A stretch of 64,000 nucleotides of DNA from Filobasidium wieringae (lineage: Eukaryota > Basidiomycota > Tremellomycetes > Filobasidiales > Filobasidiaceae): contig BCIV01000007.1 in NCBI GenBank assembly GCA_001600055.1, positions 890,216-954,215 of the forward strand. Direction: 5' to 3'. The notes beneath the pieces are model-generated. The model saw only the letters and a program-made list of their open reading frames with translations, had not been told where the DNA came from and ran no database searches. The position numbers and the translations under genes were made by a program. Below, in pieces: positions 24,365 to 36,156 of this stretch (the stretch's first letter is position 1; each line of letters opens with the position of its first letter).

Positions 24365-25781
24365 ATGCTACAGAAACTGTCAAGGAAGAGCAAATGGTGC
24401 CTCTTTCCACATAGCAGGTCGTTTTCCGCGCAGAACGGTTCCCGGAGATTGATTTACCTCGGAGGGGATACATTCAGTATTGATGTTCTGAGACCGCTTT
24501 TGAACGCCAAGGGGGAGGTTTGGGACGAGTTGTTGGTGGTCACTTCGGGGGAGAAGGCGGTTGGGAGAGGTTCTAGAGGGACTAAAGTTTCTCGTGAGTA
24601 CCTCTCTTGAGGTTCGGGTGGGTGGGGAACGAGCTGATTCTAGGATTGATCATGCGGGGATAGCTCCTTTAGGGAAATTCGCACAGTCGTGCGGGATTCA
24701 AGTGGATCAGATACCTACGACAGGGTTCAAGGATTGGACCGTATGCATTTTCATTTGATCTGTTTCTACATCAAACTGATCATCCATATTTCATAGATCC
24801 CAACCGATTTTCAACCCGCCAATACCTCCCCCTCTCCGATCCTAATAACAGCCTCCTTCGGTCATATAATCCCTTGGACATTCCTTTCCACCTTCTTTCC
24901 TCGACCTCAAACTCGCCTGAACGTACACCCTTCTCTACTACCAGTGTATAGGGGGGCGGCTCCTATTCAATGGGCCATCGCGGATTCCTGGAGAGGAGGA
25001 GAGAAGGGTTTCACGGGGGTTACGGTTCAGAGTTTAGGCAGGAAGGTGGATTGTGGAGAGATCTGGGGACAGGACGGAGGGATCGTGAGTCGGTCCGACA
25101 GGTTGGATATGGGGGTTAGGATTGAACTGGGTCAAGGGGGATAGGCTATCGGGGACAGGTCGAGGTATGAGACGTTGATGCCCCTCCTGGCTGAGAGGGG
25201 TGGGGAGTTGCTTGTCTCGATACTCAGAAAGATTCAAGATGGGACAGCAAGTCTTCCTGCATTGCTTCATTCGTTGATATTTAGGATTGATCGTTTTACG
25301 GAAAACAGGCGAAATCGATCTCTCAACCGGAAGAAGGTCATTACGCTCGAGCTCCGAAGATTAGACCGAGTACCGCAAAGGTGGATTTCAGGGAACAAAA
25401 TGCGCTACAGATAGCAGCTCTTTGGAGAGGGATCGGATTTCAAGTGAGCCTCGTTAGCTGAAAGTATGCGGATGCTGGGACGGGTATTGATGATGTTTTC
25501 GCCATCGATAGGAACCGATTTGGACTACCATAAACGATCAGCCGTTACAATTGTTAGAAGTAGAATTGATCAAGGCTGGTCCTCTGGCCGAGTTGAAGCC
25601 TGGTCAAGCGGTGCGAGATCACAACTCGAATGCTTTACTCATCAAATGTGCCGGACCGAATGAAGAGTTGTTGGTGGTCACGAAAGTACAGCAAGCGGGG
25701 AAGAGGGCGCTTGGGATTAAGGACTGGTGGAATGGTTTGAGAGGGATGGGAAAGGTCAAGGTGATCGAGTTGGGAACTTGA
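24365..25781 (+). CDS. FMT1: Methionyl-tRNA formyltransferase, mitochondrial
   Basis: It formylates initiator Met-tRNA with 10-formyltetrahydrofolate for mitochondrial translation. Six exons (24365-24593, 24664-24740, 24797-25084, 25145-25246, 25309-25443, 25512-25781) give 366 aa. A basic N-terminus (MLQKLSRKSKWCLFPHSRSF) is a likely presequence. RLIYLGGDTFSIDVLRPL begins the Rossmann-like domain. ILITASFGHIIP and NVHPSLLPVYRGAAPIQWAI are the formyltransferase signature, with the catalytic Asn-His region visible. The C-terminal RNA-binding part shows EGHYARAPKI and LKPGQAV. The intron at 25247-25308 starts with GCAAGT, a GC-AG intron, and is needed to keep the frame. Confidence 0.9.
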
Positions 25782-26255
25782 GAACGTCTTTGGGTCGTTT
25801 GACACGTCATTTAGCTGACGCATGTACAATATGGTGTAACAAAGTATCAAAGCTGTGTCCTCGGCAAGGGATTTGACACCGGGGCCCGACTTTCCCGCAT
25901 ACCCCCGATCGAAGGATGACGTCGGTGACTGTGGAGCACATGTGATGGCATGTGATTTCTCTGCGCTTGCCGTCGGTTAAAATGCCCCGTACTCATGATT
26001 TGATGCGGTACCTTGGTCGGGGCACAAACGTCAGTGATCGGAGAATATTCGCTGGATTCGGGAGGTTGACGGAGGGTTATGGACGACCGAACCTTCGTCC
26101 TCTTTCCGTTTTGAAACACTTTGTCAACACGATCAGCACTCGTTTTCAAACGTATATATCCACGGTTCGGCCTCGTGCTCACCCTGTAACGCCTTGGACA
26201 TGCCCCTGGAAGCCTTTCTTCTATCAAATTGAGCTCGACAACAACACAAGCAAAA
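25782..26255. other. Interval between FMT1 and the sugar transporter
   Basis: FMT1 3' region and transporter promoter. No gene was recognised. Confidence 0.45.
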
Positions 26256-28390
26256 ATGGTAGCTCGACCTAAATCACTTCGAGTCGTAGGATTCTGCGTC
26301 TTTGCAGCTCTCGGAGGTGCTCTGTAAGTGTCCCACGGAGCCTACGTAGCTGTTTCAGAACCAAGCTTATTTTGGGTACACTCTCTTGCGCAGCTTCGGA
26401 TATGATATCGGAGTCATCAGTAGTTGTTTCACCATGCCGGATTTCATCGAACGGTTCGGTGAATCGGATGGGAACGGTGGATACTACTTGAGCAGTAACA
26501 GACAATCCATCATTACTTCGTTGCTGGGTGCTGGGACTTTCTTTGGATCGATCATCCAGGCTTTCACTGCCGATCTTAAATGGGGACGAAGAGGAAGCTT
26601 GTTCTTCTGGTCGGTCGTGTTCGTAAGTACAAGAGACACGGGCTTGTTTTGACACACTACTAATCGCTCTTGAATCCCGTAGAGTATCGGATGTATCATT
26701 CAGGTAGCTTCCATGTCTGGGATCGGTCAAATTACCGCTGGAAGGTTCATCGCCGGCTTGGGAGTTGGTGCATTATCCGCTTTGGTACCCCTTTACAACG
26801 GAGAAGCCGCTCCGAAGGATCTTCGAGGACCCTTGGTCGTACTATACCAGGTCATGGTTACCGCAGGGTGAGAAAGCTTCCTTCCCAATTTTCACGATCC
26901 CAATTTAAACTCGGCTTGTGTTCATATAGTCTGCTATGGGCTTATGGACTGGACTGGATCACGCACTCGATCAACGGACCCGCCTCGTGGAGAGTCCCCG
27001 TAGGGTTCCAACTCGTATTCGGTGGTGTTCTCTGTATCGGGAGTCTATTCCTCCCAGAATCTCCCCGACACTTGCTCAACTACAACAACCCAGAAGGGGC
27101 CCGTCGATCGATCGCCAAGATGAACAACTGCTCGACTGATGACCCTCTCGTTGCTGAGACAATGGGGGATTTGGAGCTGATGCTGGAACTGGAAAACGAG
27201 GGAGGAAAAGCTAGTTGGTTCGAACTACTTAGTACGAACCATGCCATGTGGAAAAGAACCGCAAGTGAGTCCTAGGCAAGGAAATTGTGACCCGAATTGC
27301 AAGTTGAACATGGCATACTTGTCTATAGACGCGTGTATCCTTCAGTTTGTACAACAGCTCAACGGACAGAATTGTAAGTCACGCTCGAATCTCGCATGGC
27401 GATAATCGCTTATTATGATCCTCTCGACAGTCTATTACTACTATGGACCTTCGTTCTTTGCCCAATCTGGAACTGGTCTTTCCACCTACGCGATCCAATT
27501 CCTCCTCGGTGCCGTTACTTTCGCAGCGACCCTCCCGGCCATGTACTTTATTGAACGTCTGGGACGACGGAAGATGCTGTTCATCGGTTCGGCTGGAGAA
27601 ATCACTTGCGCCCTCATCGCCGCGTTTGCGGGACACTTCATGCTCGCGTCAACCGACACGCCAGCAGATCAGTATACCAAGACGAACACGACTGGAGGCC
27701 AGCTTTTGATCGCCTTTGCGATCATTCAGATCGCCTTCTTCGGATCATTCTGGGGACCCGTACCTTGTGAGTCGGCAGCTTCCCGAACGTAGTCATCACA
27801 ATTGCCAACGCCATCGCGATATTTAGGGGTCATCTCGTCGGAAAGTTTCCCTTTGCGTGTCCGATCTAAAGGTATCGCTGTCGCGACGGCCACCAACTGG
27901 TTGTGGAGTAAATACGCTTCATCAATAGCACAGTTGTAACGCATGCTGAGATTCTTCTATAGACTTCTTGCTCGGATTCTTTTCTGCAAGAATTGCCGAT
28001 GATATCGGTACTCTCATCCTCCTGATTTTCGCCGGTGTATTACTTTTCGGAGTTGTTTATGTACGTTGCAACTGGTCCCAAAGGCAGTGGTACATGCTGA
28101 CTAACTTGAATCTGCTACAGATCTACTTCATGTTACCTGAAACAAAAGGGTTGTCATTGGAACAGATTGACGAGTTGTACACTCTCAAGATCAAGCCATG
28201 GAAGTCTGCAGGATGGGTACCTCCAGCTCACGAGGATACACCTCGATACAACGATAAGGGAGAGATCGTTCATCAAGAGAGAAAGGTAAATCTCATCATA
28301 TTCTGTTCGTTCTTGTCAAAATAGATCATCGCTGACCCTCTTCCTCACTCAAAACAGCGTGCGCCTCCCACTATGACGATGGGCCATTAG
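26256..28390 (+). CDS. Sugar transporter of the MFS (hexose/monosaccharide:H+ type)
   Basis: A 12-helix plasma-membrane permease of the fungal HXT-like sugar porter family. Ten exons (26256-26323, 26394-26622, 26683-26867, 26930-27264, 27329-27373, 27431-27766, 27827-27907, 27963-28060, 28121-28285, 28358-28390) join in frame. Signatures are ALFGYDIGVISS in helix 1, DLKWGRRGSLF in loop 2-3, GRFIAGLGVGALSALVPLYNGE, PESPRHLL, LQFVQQLNGQNFYYYYG (QQLxGxN) in helix 7, IERLGRRKML, and the terminal PETKGLSLEQIDELY. The QLNGQNFYYYYG region fits hexose carriers, but the exact sugar cannot be read from sequence. The C-terminal tail is short (TMTMGH). Confidence 0.92.
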
Positions 28391-28921
28391 TCAACGAACA
28401 AGGAAAATGTATTCATAGTCACTATCAGGTTTGCACGCCACGCGCTGTTACCCATACTGTTTTATTAGCTAGAGAATGAAGATACCCATTGCTGTTTCTA
28501 CATCGCTTGTGTCTCCATATGGGCGGGAGTCGTCCTGACATCCCGTGTCATTCTTACCCGCCCATACTACACCATAACAAGACGGCCGGTCACAACTCGA
28601 AGCAGGAAGTATGACGGGATCAAACAGCGAAGTCTGGATCAGTACCTGGACAGCAAGTGACCTAAGAAGTGCATTTACTATAACATGACTATCAGAACTG
28701 CACTGAGCTCCCGGCAGAACGATCTAACCGTTACGAGCAATCTTACGGAAGCGTCAGGACCAGTACTCATGACTACGGTGAGGCTCAAGCTAAATCGTAG
28801 GAAAATTGACGATGTTTGTATGTGATTGTATCGGTATGTGATACAACGTTTATGATCGAGCTTGGGCGGATCGCGCTGGAGCGAAGAGACAAGAACGAGC
28901 TTCCTGAATATCGTGCGGTCT
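28391..28921. other. Convergent interval between the sugar transporter and SNU66
   Basis: It holds the two 3' regions. A minus-strand frame overlapping 28678-29112 runs into SNU66 exons and is not a separate gene. Confidence 0.4.
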
Positions 28922-31686
28922 CTAACCCAGAACTTTAGGTCCTGATTGGTTCGCCTTCTTGCCGCCTGCTTTACTTGACGATGCCTGTGCACTCTTTCCA
29001 CCTGGAGTGACGATACCATTCTTCGTTCTAACATCCCCGGTAGGTACATAGCTGCGGGCAGAAGAACGCTTAGCAACGCCAAGATCTTAAATCTTATAGG
29101 GATGCAACTCACTTCTTGTTTCCGAGAGACAAGGTCATATACGCTTCTCCAGTAGCTTCTTGTCTTCGAGTGAAAGCTTGTAACATTCCGGACGGTGTAT
29201 CCCCCGCAGTCATCGCTTCACGCTTACGCTCCTCCTCAATACGCCTCAATCGCAGCTCAGTCTTTCTTCGTCCTGAAGTTTTACCACTGTAAAGGCAATT
29301 TGGTCAGTTCTGTGTAAGTGATGAAAATGAAGCCGACCGAAACTCACTGGAACTTGTGCGAAAGCGATTTCCACGCTTCCAGAGGCGTCATGACTGCAAG
29401 AGAAGCTAAGATCAGCCTAGAGCATCTCAGCTTGCACAACGTGCACTTACCCCTTCCAAATTCATCGGTATATTCGATCTTGACTTCCGGTTTGTACGAA
29501 GCGTAAGCCTGCAGGGCATCCCTAGCTTCCTGTTGCTCTCGCGTCTTGATCTCCCATTCTCTTTGAGCCTGATCACGAACAGCGCCCCCGCGCAGCTTGG
29601 CCCTCTCGAGCTCTCGTTTGGCGATCCTTCTTCGGTGATCGGCCAGCCATAGATCTTTTTCCTTTTGTATACGCTCCCGCTCTTTGTCTTCTCGCGTCGT
29701 TTCCTTGAGCGCGCCTTGCTGCCTGAGTAAAGCGAGGACCCCGGCCATACCACCGGCAACGGTTGGTTCTGGCTTGGATATCATGACCTGTATACAAAGG
29801 ATGAGTCAGCAAGCTTCCTTCGACATGGGGTATACAACTCACATCTTCCTTAATCTCCTCCTTGACTTGCAGCTCGGAATCCAACTTCAACCTCATCTCC
29901 TCCAAACTCAATCCTTGTCGAAGCGCCATCTCAGCCAAATCATCGTCCTCCTCACTCAGCTCTCCATCTTCCATAGGAACGTCTTGCGCAGCAGTATCCA
30001 TTTCCAACCCTCCCAGTGGTTCCCCATCGTCCGTTGTCTCGATCTTGACCCTGATTTCAGGCTCTTCGCCTGGTTCCTGCTTGACCGTGACGTTGTCCGG
30101 TAAGTCAGGGGCAAGAGAATCAGGTTCCACCTTGACCCGTGGTTCTCGCTTGACCAGACTGTCTAGAGTGACGTTTCTCACGAACTCGGAGGTGTCATCA
30201 AAAGTGAGTCCTTCCCCTACATCGACCGTTTCTGGTTCTGCTTCGGCAGCTTCTTCCCTATCGGCGACCTGTTGTGCGATATCTTCCGGTCTCATTCGTT
30301 TACTTCGTTTCATAGTGGCCTGTTTTCGGGATCGACTTAGAGCCAGAGCGAGTTCGTCGTCATCTACCAGATTGTCTTGCAGCGTTCGATCGAGCTGCTT
30401 CACTGCTGGTTTCTCTTCCGAGTTCATCTCGACATCCCCGTCGGTAGCGCCCTCGACTCCTTCTTCCGCTCCAACATCGGCTTTCCGAGTGTTGCGCTTG
30501 GTCTTCCTCTTCTTCTTCTTGAAAGTGGTATCCTCAGTCATATAATCGGACACTTCGAAGTTTTCTGCGTAGAAAGCGTCCGTCACCCTATTATCCGAAA
30601 GAAACCGCGATAGGAAGGATAACTTACTAGCATAATCTAAGTTCAGTAACTCTCGATTCACTCTGGAGTTCATATCCTGGGGTAAATCATCATCATCGAT
30701 GATCCCCATTCCCAAACCCGGTCCGTTCTCTCTCTTCTGCCTCTTGGCCTCGGGTGGAGGAGTAGCCCCTAGCCTGAAACCTTCCCTCTTCAAGCCCTCA
30801 CCGGCATACTCGTCGTCGTATTTACTCAAAACGTCTCTTGTTCCGGGTAATTCGTTTCCACCGTCCGGGTCGAACTCATCATCGTCGTACCCCGTATAGC
30901 CTTCCTTGGCTCGCTTTTTCCTGATGTTGGCTGCTCGACGTCGTTCTTCATCCGCTAAATCGACATTCTGGAGTTCATCCTCGTCATCTCCTAGAATCCG
31001 AGAATCTTTGAGAGTGAGGATCATCTCGGATCCCGCATCGATATCTTTAGTATCGTGAGCTACTTTGAGTCCACGGAGTTGGTCTGTAAAGGATGTCTCA
31101 TTTAGTTCGCTTTCCTTCCCACTGGTAGGCTATGGGGGAAAACTCACCAGCCCCATAAACAGCAGCCAATTCTTGTTCCTTCTGTTCCTCTTCACGCTGT
31201 TTAGCCAACTCGAGCTCCTTCTTGATAGCCTTTTGTTTTTTCTTGCTCTTCTTGATCCATGCTACAGCGTCGTCTTCTTCTTCCTCCGCTGCACCTAGGG
31301 TAGAACCTTTCAATTTAGCGTTAAGTGCTCTCTGGTTCTTGGCTCTAAGGTAACGTCGAGAAGGATCGTCAGTCGGGTTAGAATGGGTAATGAAAGGGGA
31401 TATGACATACTTTGCTATTCGATCACGAATCTCCCTGGAAAAAAGACCGTTCAATCAGTCCTTCGCAGCTAAATTAGTCGTCGCAACACCTCAGAACTTA
31501 CTGAGCTTCCTTGTCTTTTCTCTCCTGCTCAACTCTCTCGGTATAATTCCTCTGAGCGACGATATCGGGATCCTCATCCACCTGCATATCCGCCGAACCG
31601 CCACCAGCCCCTTCCTCGCCGGGAACAGGGATGGGCTTGAGCCCAGCGGCTATCCTTATCCTGTTGGTCTCTTCTAGATCTGACAT
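28922..31686 (-). CDS. SNU66: U4/U6.U5 tri-snRNP-associated protein Snu66/SART1
   Basis: A nuclear pre-mRNA splicing factor needed for tri-snRNP assembly. The ATG is at 31686, and the main exon covers about 31020-29850. It begins MSDLEETNRIRIAAGLKPIPV, the conserved SART-1 start. It continues with a Lys/Glu-rich coiled-coil stretch (WIKKSKKKQKAIKKELELAKQ), LRGLKVAHDTKDIDAGSEMILTLKD-type core, GYTGYDDDEFDP and LNLDYASKLSFL. The C-terminal block contains EFGRVMTPLEAWKSLSHKFHGK and GDTPSGMLQAFTRRQEATGEAYM. The end, GNKNYVPTGDVRTKNG followed by a Lys/Ser-rich tail, stops at 28922. These C-terminal blocks are the most conserved part of the family. Confidence 0.92.
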
Positions 31687-32187
31687 GTTGCTTGTGAGTC
31701 GGTGCTAGTACTAGCTGACTGTTTAGGGTTGACAGGATGGTTCAGGGATATGAGATGAATAGGAAGAGCTGAATTCGGTCAAAGTCGCTTACGTAAGCCG
31801 GTCACAACGTACACAAATCAAAGTCATCAACCATACTCACCTGAGGCTTGAGACCTGAGACCAATACTGTGGAGGGAATCTGCAATCTGAGATCTTGGAA
31901 GTGCTGGAAGGTAATCGACGGAACGAAGGGTTCGACGATCGATTGCAACTGAGGAGCAAACCAGATCGAACGCATTGATCATATAAACATCTCTTTCTCG
32001 AAGTATAAATCAATCCTAAATTAATAACTAAGGGCTACATGGGGTAGTTCATCGTATCGTGTATCATCACAAGAAAGATCGTTCCATCTTCACTCGTCTC
32101 GGTTCAAAACGTTCACCATTCTTTTATTATTCAACTCGGAATCTCATCTTCTCGACAGAATCTTCTAAAGCGAATCACTCGAGACGC
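31687..32187. other. SNU66 promoter and YOP1-like gene 3' region
   Basis: No gene was recognised. Both neighbours are on the minus strand. Confidence 0.45.
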
Positions 32188-33765
32188 TTAGTAGGATCCC
32201 TGAGAGACCTCGGGCAAGGGCAAGCCAGAAGCGGGGGGAACGACGGTTCCTCCGACACGACCGAAAGATCCGGCACTGGTGGTGTGCAATCCGTCGAATC
32301 CGCTTCCAACTCCACCGGCGGCAGAGGTTCCGACGAAGGGGTTGTGGGTGTTGGATCCGGCGTTGACTCCGGTAGAGTAACCGACAGAGTCAGTGTCGAA
32401 CTTGTTGGAGGAGAACTGGGAGGTGGTGTTGGTTGGGGTCTGAGCGTTGATCTGCTGAGCCTTGGCACGTCCCTGGTGGAACAAAGGTCGGAGGGCACTG
32501 CGAGAAAAAGTAACATGGTCAGCGTGCTGTCCTTCTCAATTTCCTGAATCTTAAAATGCACTCACGAGTAGTAAACCTTCTCAGCACCTCGGGTCTGGGG
32601 GAGCATCAACCAAACGATAGCAGCCAACTTCAAGGTGAAGTAGTGAGGAACGTAATAGAGAACGACTCGGAGAGCGGCAGATTCGAGGTAGTTCAAGAAT
32701 CCGACTGGAGAAAACAAACCAAAGTGAAGATTAGAATTCGAGTCGGCAAGCACGTGTTTGTACGAGTTTACTTACAGACAATCCAGTAGCACAACCACTG
32801 GGCATCGTCACGCTGAGTTCGGCTCTCCAAAGCATGGATGGTAAGGTAAGCAGGCAAGGCCCATCCGATAAGGTTGGTGATAGGCTGAGCGAGTCCGAAC
32901 AAGTTGAGGAGGATGAGGAGAGCAGTACTGAAGGACGGGAAAGGTGGGCTCAGCGGTTGGAAGCGAGCACAAATCGAACTTGAACTCACGTCGTGGTGAA
33001 TCCGAGAACACCGTAAACCTTGGGAATCCTGGTCTTGGCCTCGAACTCGTTGAGGAAACCGAACTTGGCCAACTATAAGGGATACCATCAGCAATCATCT
33101 TAGGTAGTACGGTACGGGGTCGAACTAACCTGCTTGTCCAAAGCGTTTAACTGCTGGTTGGTAGTCTCCTGAGCACTCTGAACCAAGGGGTGGTGAGCGG
33201 CCGACTCGCCCAACTCGTGCAACTTGGCGTTGGCGTTCCTGGAAGCCTGGTTGAGCTTGTCGCCAGCCTGGTTGAGCTGAGTCTTAGCCTGAGCCTGAGC
33301 GTTCTGAGCGGTCTGCTTGGCAGAAGCGGAGACCTCGGAGGCCTTTTGGGAAGCCGTGTTGGCTGCGTCCTGAGCACGGGCGTTGACGTTCTGAGCAGTC
33401 TCCTGGGCGGACTGCTTAACATCGGAAGCGGTCTGCTGGGCCTGACGAGAAGCATCGTTGGCAGTTTGCTGGACCTGACGGGAAGCGTCGTTGGCAGTCT
33501 GGGATGCGGCCTGGCCGGCGTTGTGAGCGGTAGCACGGGCGTCCTGGGCGGTAGCGTTGGCAGCCTCGTGGGTGGATCCGGTGGGCTGGTAGCCTGAACC
33601 AGAGACGGCGTAGGTGTTTCCAGAGCTAAGGGTCGAGGTGTTGAGATCACGGTCACGTAGTCCGCTGGCATGAGCAGAGGTGGTGGAAGGACCGGTGTGG
33701 TAAGGACCGAGTCCGGTGGTGTCGGTTTCCGTTACACGGACGGGCATGTTGAGATCGTTTGACAT
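32188..33765 (-). CDS. YOP1: YOP1/REEP-like ER membrane-shaping protein with a long repetitive N-terminal extension
   Basis: Yop1/REEP5 (TB2/DP1/HVA22) proteins insert helical hairpins and bend tubular ER. The domain is read across four exons: KVYGVLGFTTTALLILLNLFG, LIGWALPAYLTIHALES, DDAQWLCYWIVIGFLNYLES and YYVPHYFTLKLAAIVWLMLPQ, ending QTRGAEKVYYSALRPLF. Before it lie about 215 residues in the first exon (33765 to about 33130), rich in Ala, Gln, Thr, Asn and Ser. They repeat QTANDASRQ, QTASDVKQSAQETAQN and similar 11-residue-like units, resembling LEA or apolipoprotein-type amphipathic helices. An Asn/Gly/Ser-rich tail of about 95 aa ends GSY. Yeast Yop1 is about 180 aa, so both extensions are unusual. 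The ATG at 33765 is the first in frame. Confidence 0.85.
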
Positions 33766-34419
33766 TGTTAGAAGGTGGTTGTGCGTTTGTGTGTGAGGTT
33801 AAAGGTGTTGGGTGATATCGGTGACAGTCAGATGGGTCATTGATGGTGAAAGCCAGGTGTACGGCTGTTTATATGTCGCTCACACGACAGCGAATAACTG
33901 CGACCAAAAGTTGACGTCATCGATGACGCGTTTTCCCTCTGCTGACAAGCGTTTCATGTCAACTCGCCAAGCGCTCGAGTGAGAAAGGAAGTCCCTGGCC
34001 CAACGGTTCGTTTGACCAGGAAGCACGACTCCCATTGCAACATGTGCCCATCTCATCCGTTTGTACCGATTGCCTCACATTCGATGCTTATCACGAGCGA
34101 GCGCAGAGCACTTCGTGATCGGACAACTGCCTTATTGCACATCATCATTATCGGTTGCACATCATCATTATCGGCAACGTCTCTGTTGATCCATTGGAAC
34201 GAGTACAAGTCGAAGACTGCTGCTGCCTTTTATTTCTCTTCTCAAATACCTTCTGCTTAGGCTCGCCCCAGGACAAGTTGAGGTCAAGCCGGACCGAGAA
34301 TAGTTTCGCCTAATCGCCACTCTTGCAAAACTCGTCAAGATTGCCCCTTTATATGCTTCAAATTTTCATCTTTAGTACAGCGGCTAAGAGTCCCAGCGAA
34401 GCAGTGCAATTGCCCTGAA
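33766..34419. other. Interval upstream of the YOP1-like gene with a 20-bp tandem duplication
   Basis: It is the promoter of the YOP1-like gene and the 3' region of the aldo-keto reductase gene, both on the minus strand. No gene was recognised. Confidence 0.45.
34135..34174 (+). repeat. Perfect tandem duplication of a 20-bp unit
   Basis: TTGCACATCATCATTATCGG occurs twice without a spacer (34135-34154 and 34155-34174). Confidence 0.95.
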
Positions 34420-35865
34420 CTATAATTCAGGAGTCTCGGCGTAAAGGTTGTCTCCGAAACCTGGAGGGTACCTGTCTCCCGTGATCACGACGGCCTCAAC
34501 AACCTTTCTGATCTCATCATTCTCCTCCCGAGATAGCTGGATATCAATCGAAGCGACGTTCTCCTCGAGATACTTGATCTTCTTGGTACTACGTACGGTA
34601 AAAGTCGAGATCAGTAAAAAGCACGATCCAGAGTCGAATGGAAACTCACCCAGGGATGGGGAATATGTCATCACCTTGCGCGAGCAACCAAGCCAGCGTC
34701 AACTGGCCCGAAGTACAGCCTTTGCGTTTGGCGAGCTCCTCAAACTTGTCAACGATATCAAAGTTCTTAGCGAAGTTCTAAGAGTTGGTGCAAATGTATT
34801 TTAGCTTGACGAATTAGAACCAACCGAGTGGATAGCTAGAATTTACCTCTTTGCTAAACCTCGGAACGAAACGCCTAAAATCGTCTTGCTCGAAATCGTC
34901 TGGGGATTTGAATTGTCCAGTCATTAAACCTCGACCTGACGTTGAAATGAGGTATCTTTGTTAACCGCCTCCTCACAACTTTGAAGGCATCATGACACTC
35001 ACCTAGCGGACTGTAAGCGACGATAGCTGTTCCTAACTCCCTGCATACCTTCCTGACCCCGAATTTAGCATCATCATCCATCTCACACTGCATTGCGAAC
35101 GGAGAATATTCGAGCTGGACTGCGTCGACGTGGGCAATCTTGGATGCTCGACGGAGGGTGGTACCAGACACTTCGGAAAGACCGATGTGGCGAATTTTGC
35201 CTTGCCTATTCGATCAAGGGGGGTGGAAAACGGGATACTTTTAGTATAGGGCACACAAAAGCATCAAGCATCGATGAATCGACATACTTTTGAAGTTTCG
35301 CAAGTTCTTCCATGGTCTTCTCAATCGGAATTTTACCGTCTACTCGATGACTATCAACACAAGCTGATCAACTTGTGATTGTTGAATGGCTCATCCCCGA
35401 TGCATAGCTTACCAGTAGTAGAGATCGATACGATCTGTCCTCAACCTCTTGAGACTCCTTTCAACCGCTTGCCTGGCGTATTCGGGCGAAGAGTCCACCC
35501 CTACGAATCCCTTCTTTTCGTCCGTGATGAGAGCGAATTTCGTGGCCAAGAAGACCTTGGTTCGAGACCCCGGTCGAGATTCAAAGTACTTCCCGAGCAA
35601 GTCTTCATTATCGCCGTAAGCATCGGAGGCTGTATTCGACAAGTGAGTGATGAGCAACCTGATGGGTGAAGAGGAATCTTGAGGAAGCTGACTGACTGTC
35701 CCAGAAAGTTTCGCCTAGTTCAATCGCTCGATCAAGTACTTTGAATCTCTGTTCGTCAGACTCAGTAGACCCGTATGCGATACTAAGACCCATAAGACCG
35801 AATCCGAGTCGAGGGATCTCCGGTCCGGCTGAACCGAGTTTGCGGACATTTGAAGACAGAGACAT
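34420..35865 (-). CDS. Aldo-keto reductase (AKR13/YakC-like)
   Basis: An NADPH-dependent reductase with a TIM-barrel fold. It has several exons, from ATG 35865 to the stop at 34420. The N-terminus reads [20 protein letters not shown]. The catalytic Asp region lies at the [21 protein letters not shown] junction, where Asp and Tyr of the tetrad sit. KVFLATKF supplies the Lys strand, and [13 protein letters not shown] supplies the His. [21 protein letters not shown] and [13 protein letters not shown] follow, then the [12 protein letters not shown] and IPIPGTKK coenzyme segments. The order fits fungal AKR13-type proteins of about 340 aa. The substrate cannot be told; small aldehydes, ketones or pyridoxal are usual for relatives. 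It is divergent from a decayed esterase gene. Confidence 0.88.
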
Positions 35866-36156
35866 GGGTATGTTACTGATTACTTGTACGGCGTCAAGAG
35901 GTGTTGATTTGGCGATCTGGACCTGGGTAGGTCTTGCTGTATTTGTTGATCGACACGACAGCCATCGTGATGAGTGGAGTGACCAAGAGTAGGAGCTTCT
36001 AATCGATAATCCATATGCCCCGAATCGTTGAGCCGGAAGCCTCGTAGGGTTGATTAGTCATAGGTCCGCCTATTTCTGCATCTGAGTATCACGTGACTAG
36101 CGCGACTCTCTGATTCTAGCTAGACGTCACAACACTCAGCCCTTCCGGTGTTTACA

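Noticed and set aside
29862..30545. Plus-strand Ser-rich 227-codon frame
   Set aside because: Antisense of the Glu/Asp/Lys-rich SNU66 exon, which produces Ser and Leu runs.
33147..33671. Minus-strand Pro/Arg/Leu-rich frame
   Set aside because: Alternative frame of the repetitive YOP1-like first exon; composition typical of a shadow.
34135..34174. CRISPR-like repeat
   Set aside because: Only two copies with no spacer, in a eukaryotic genome.
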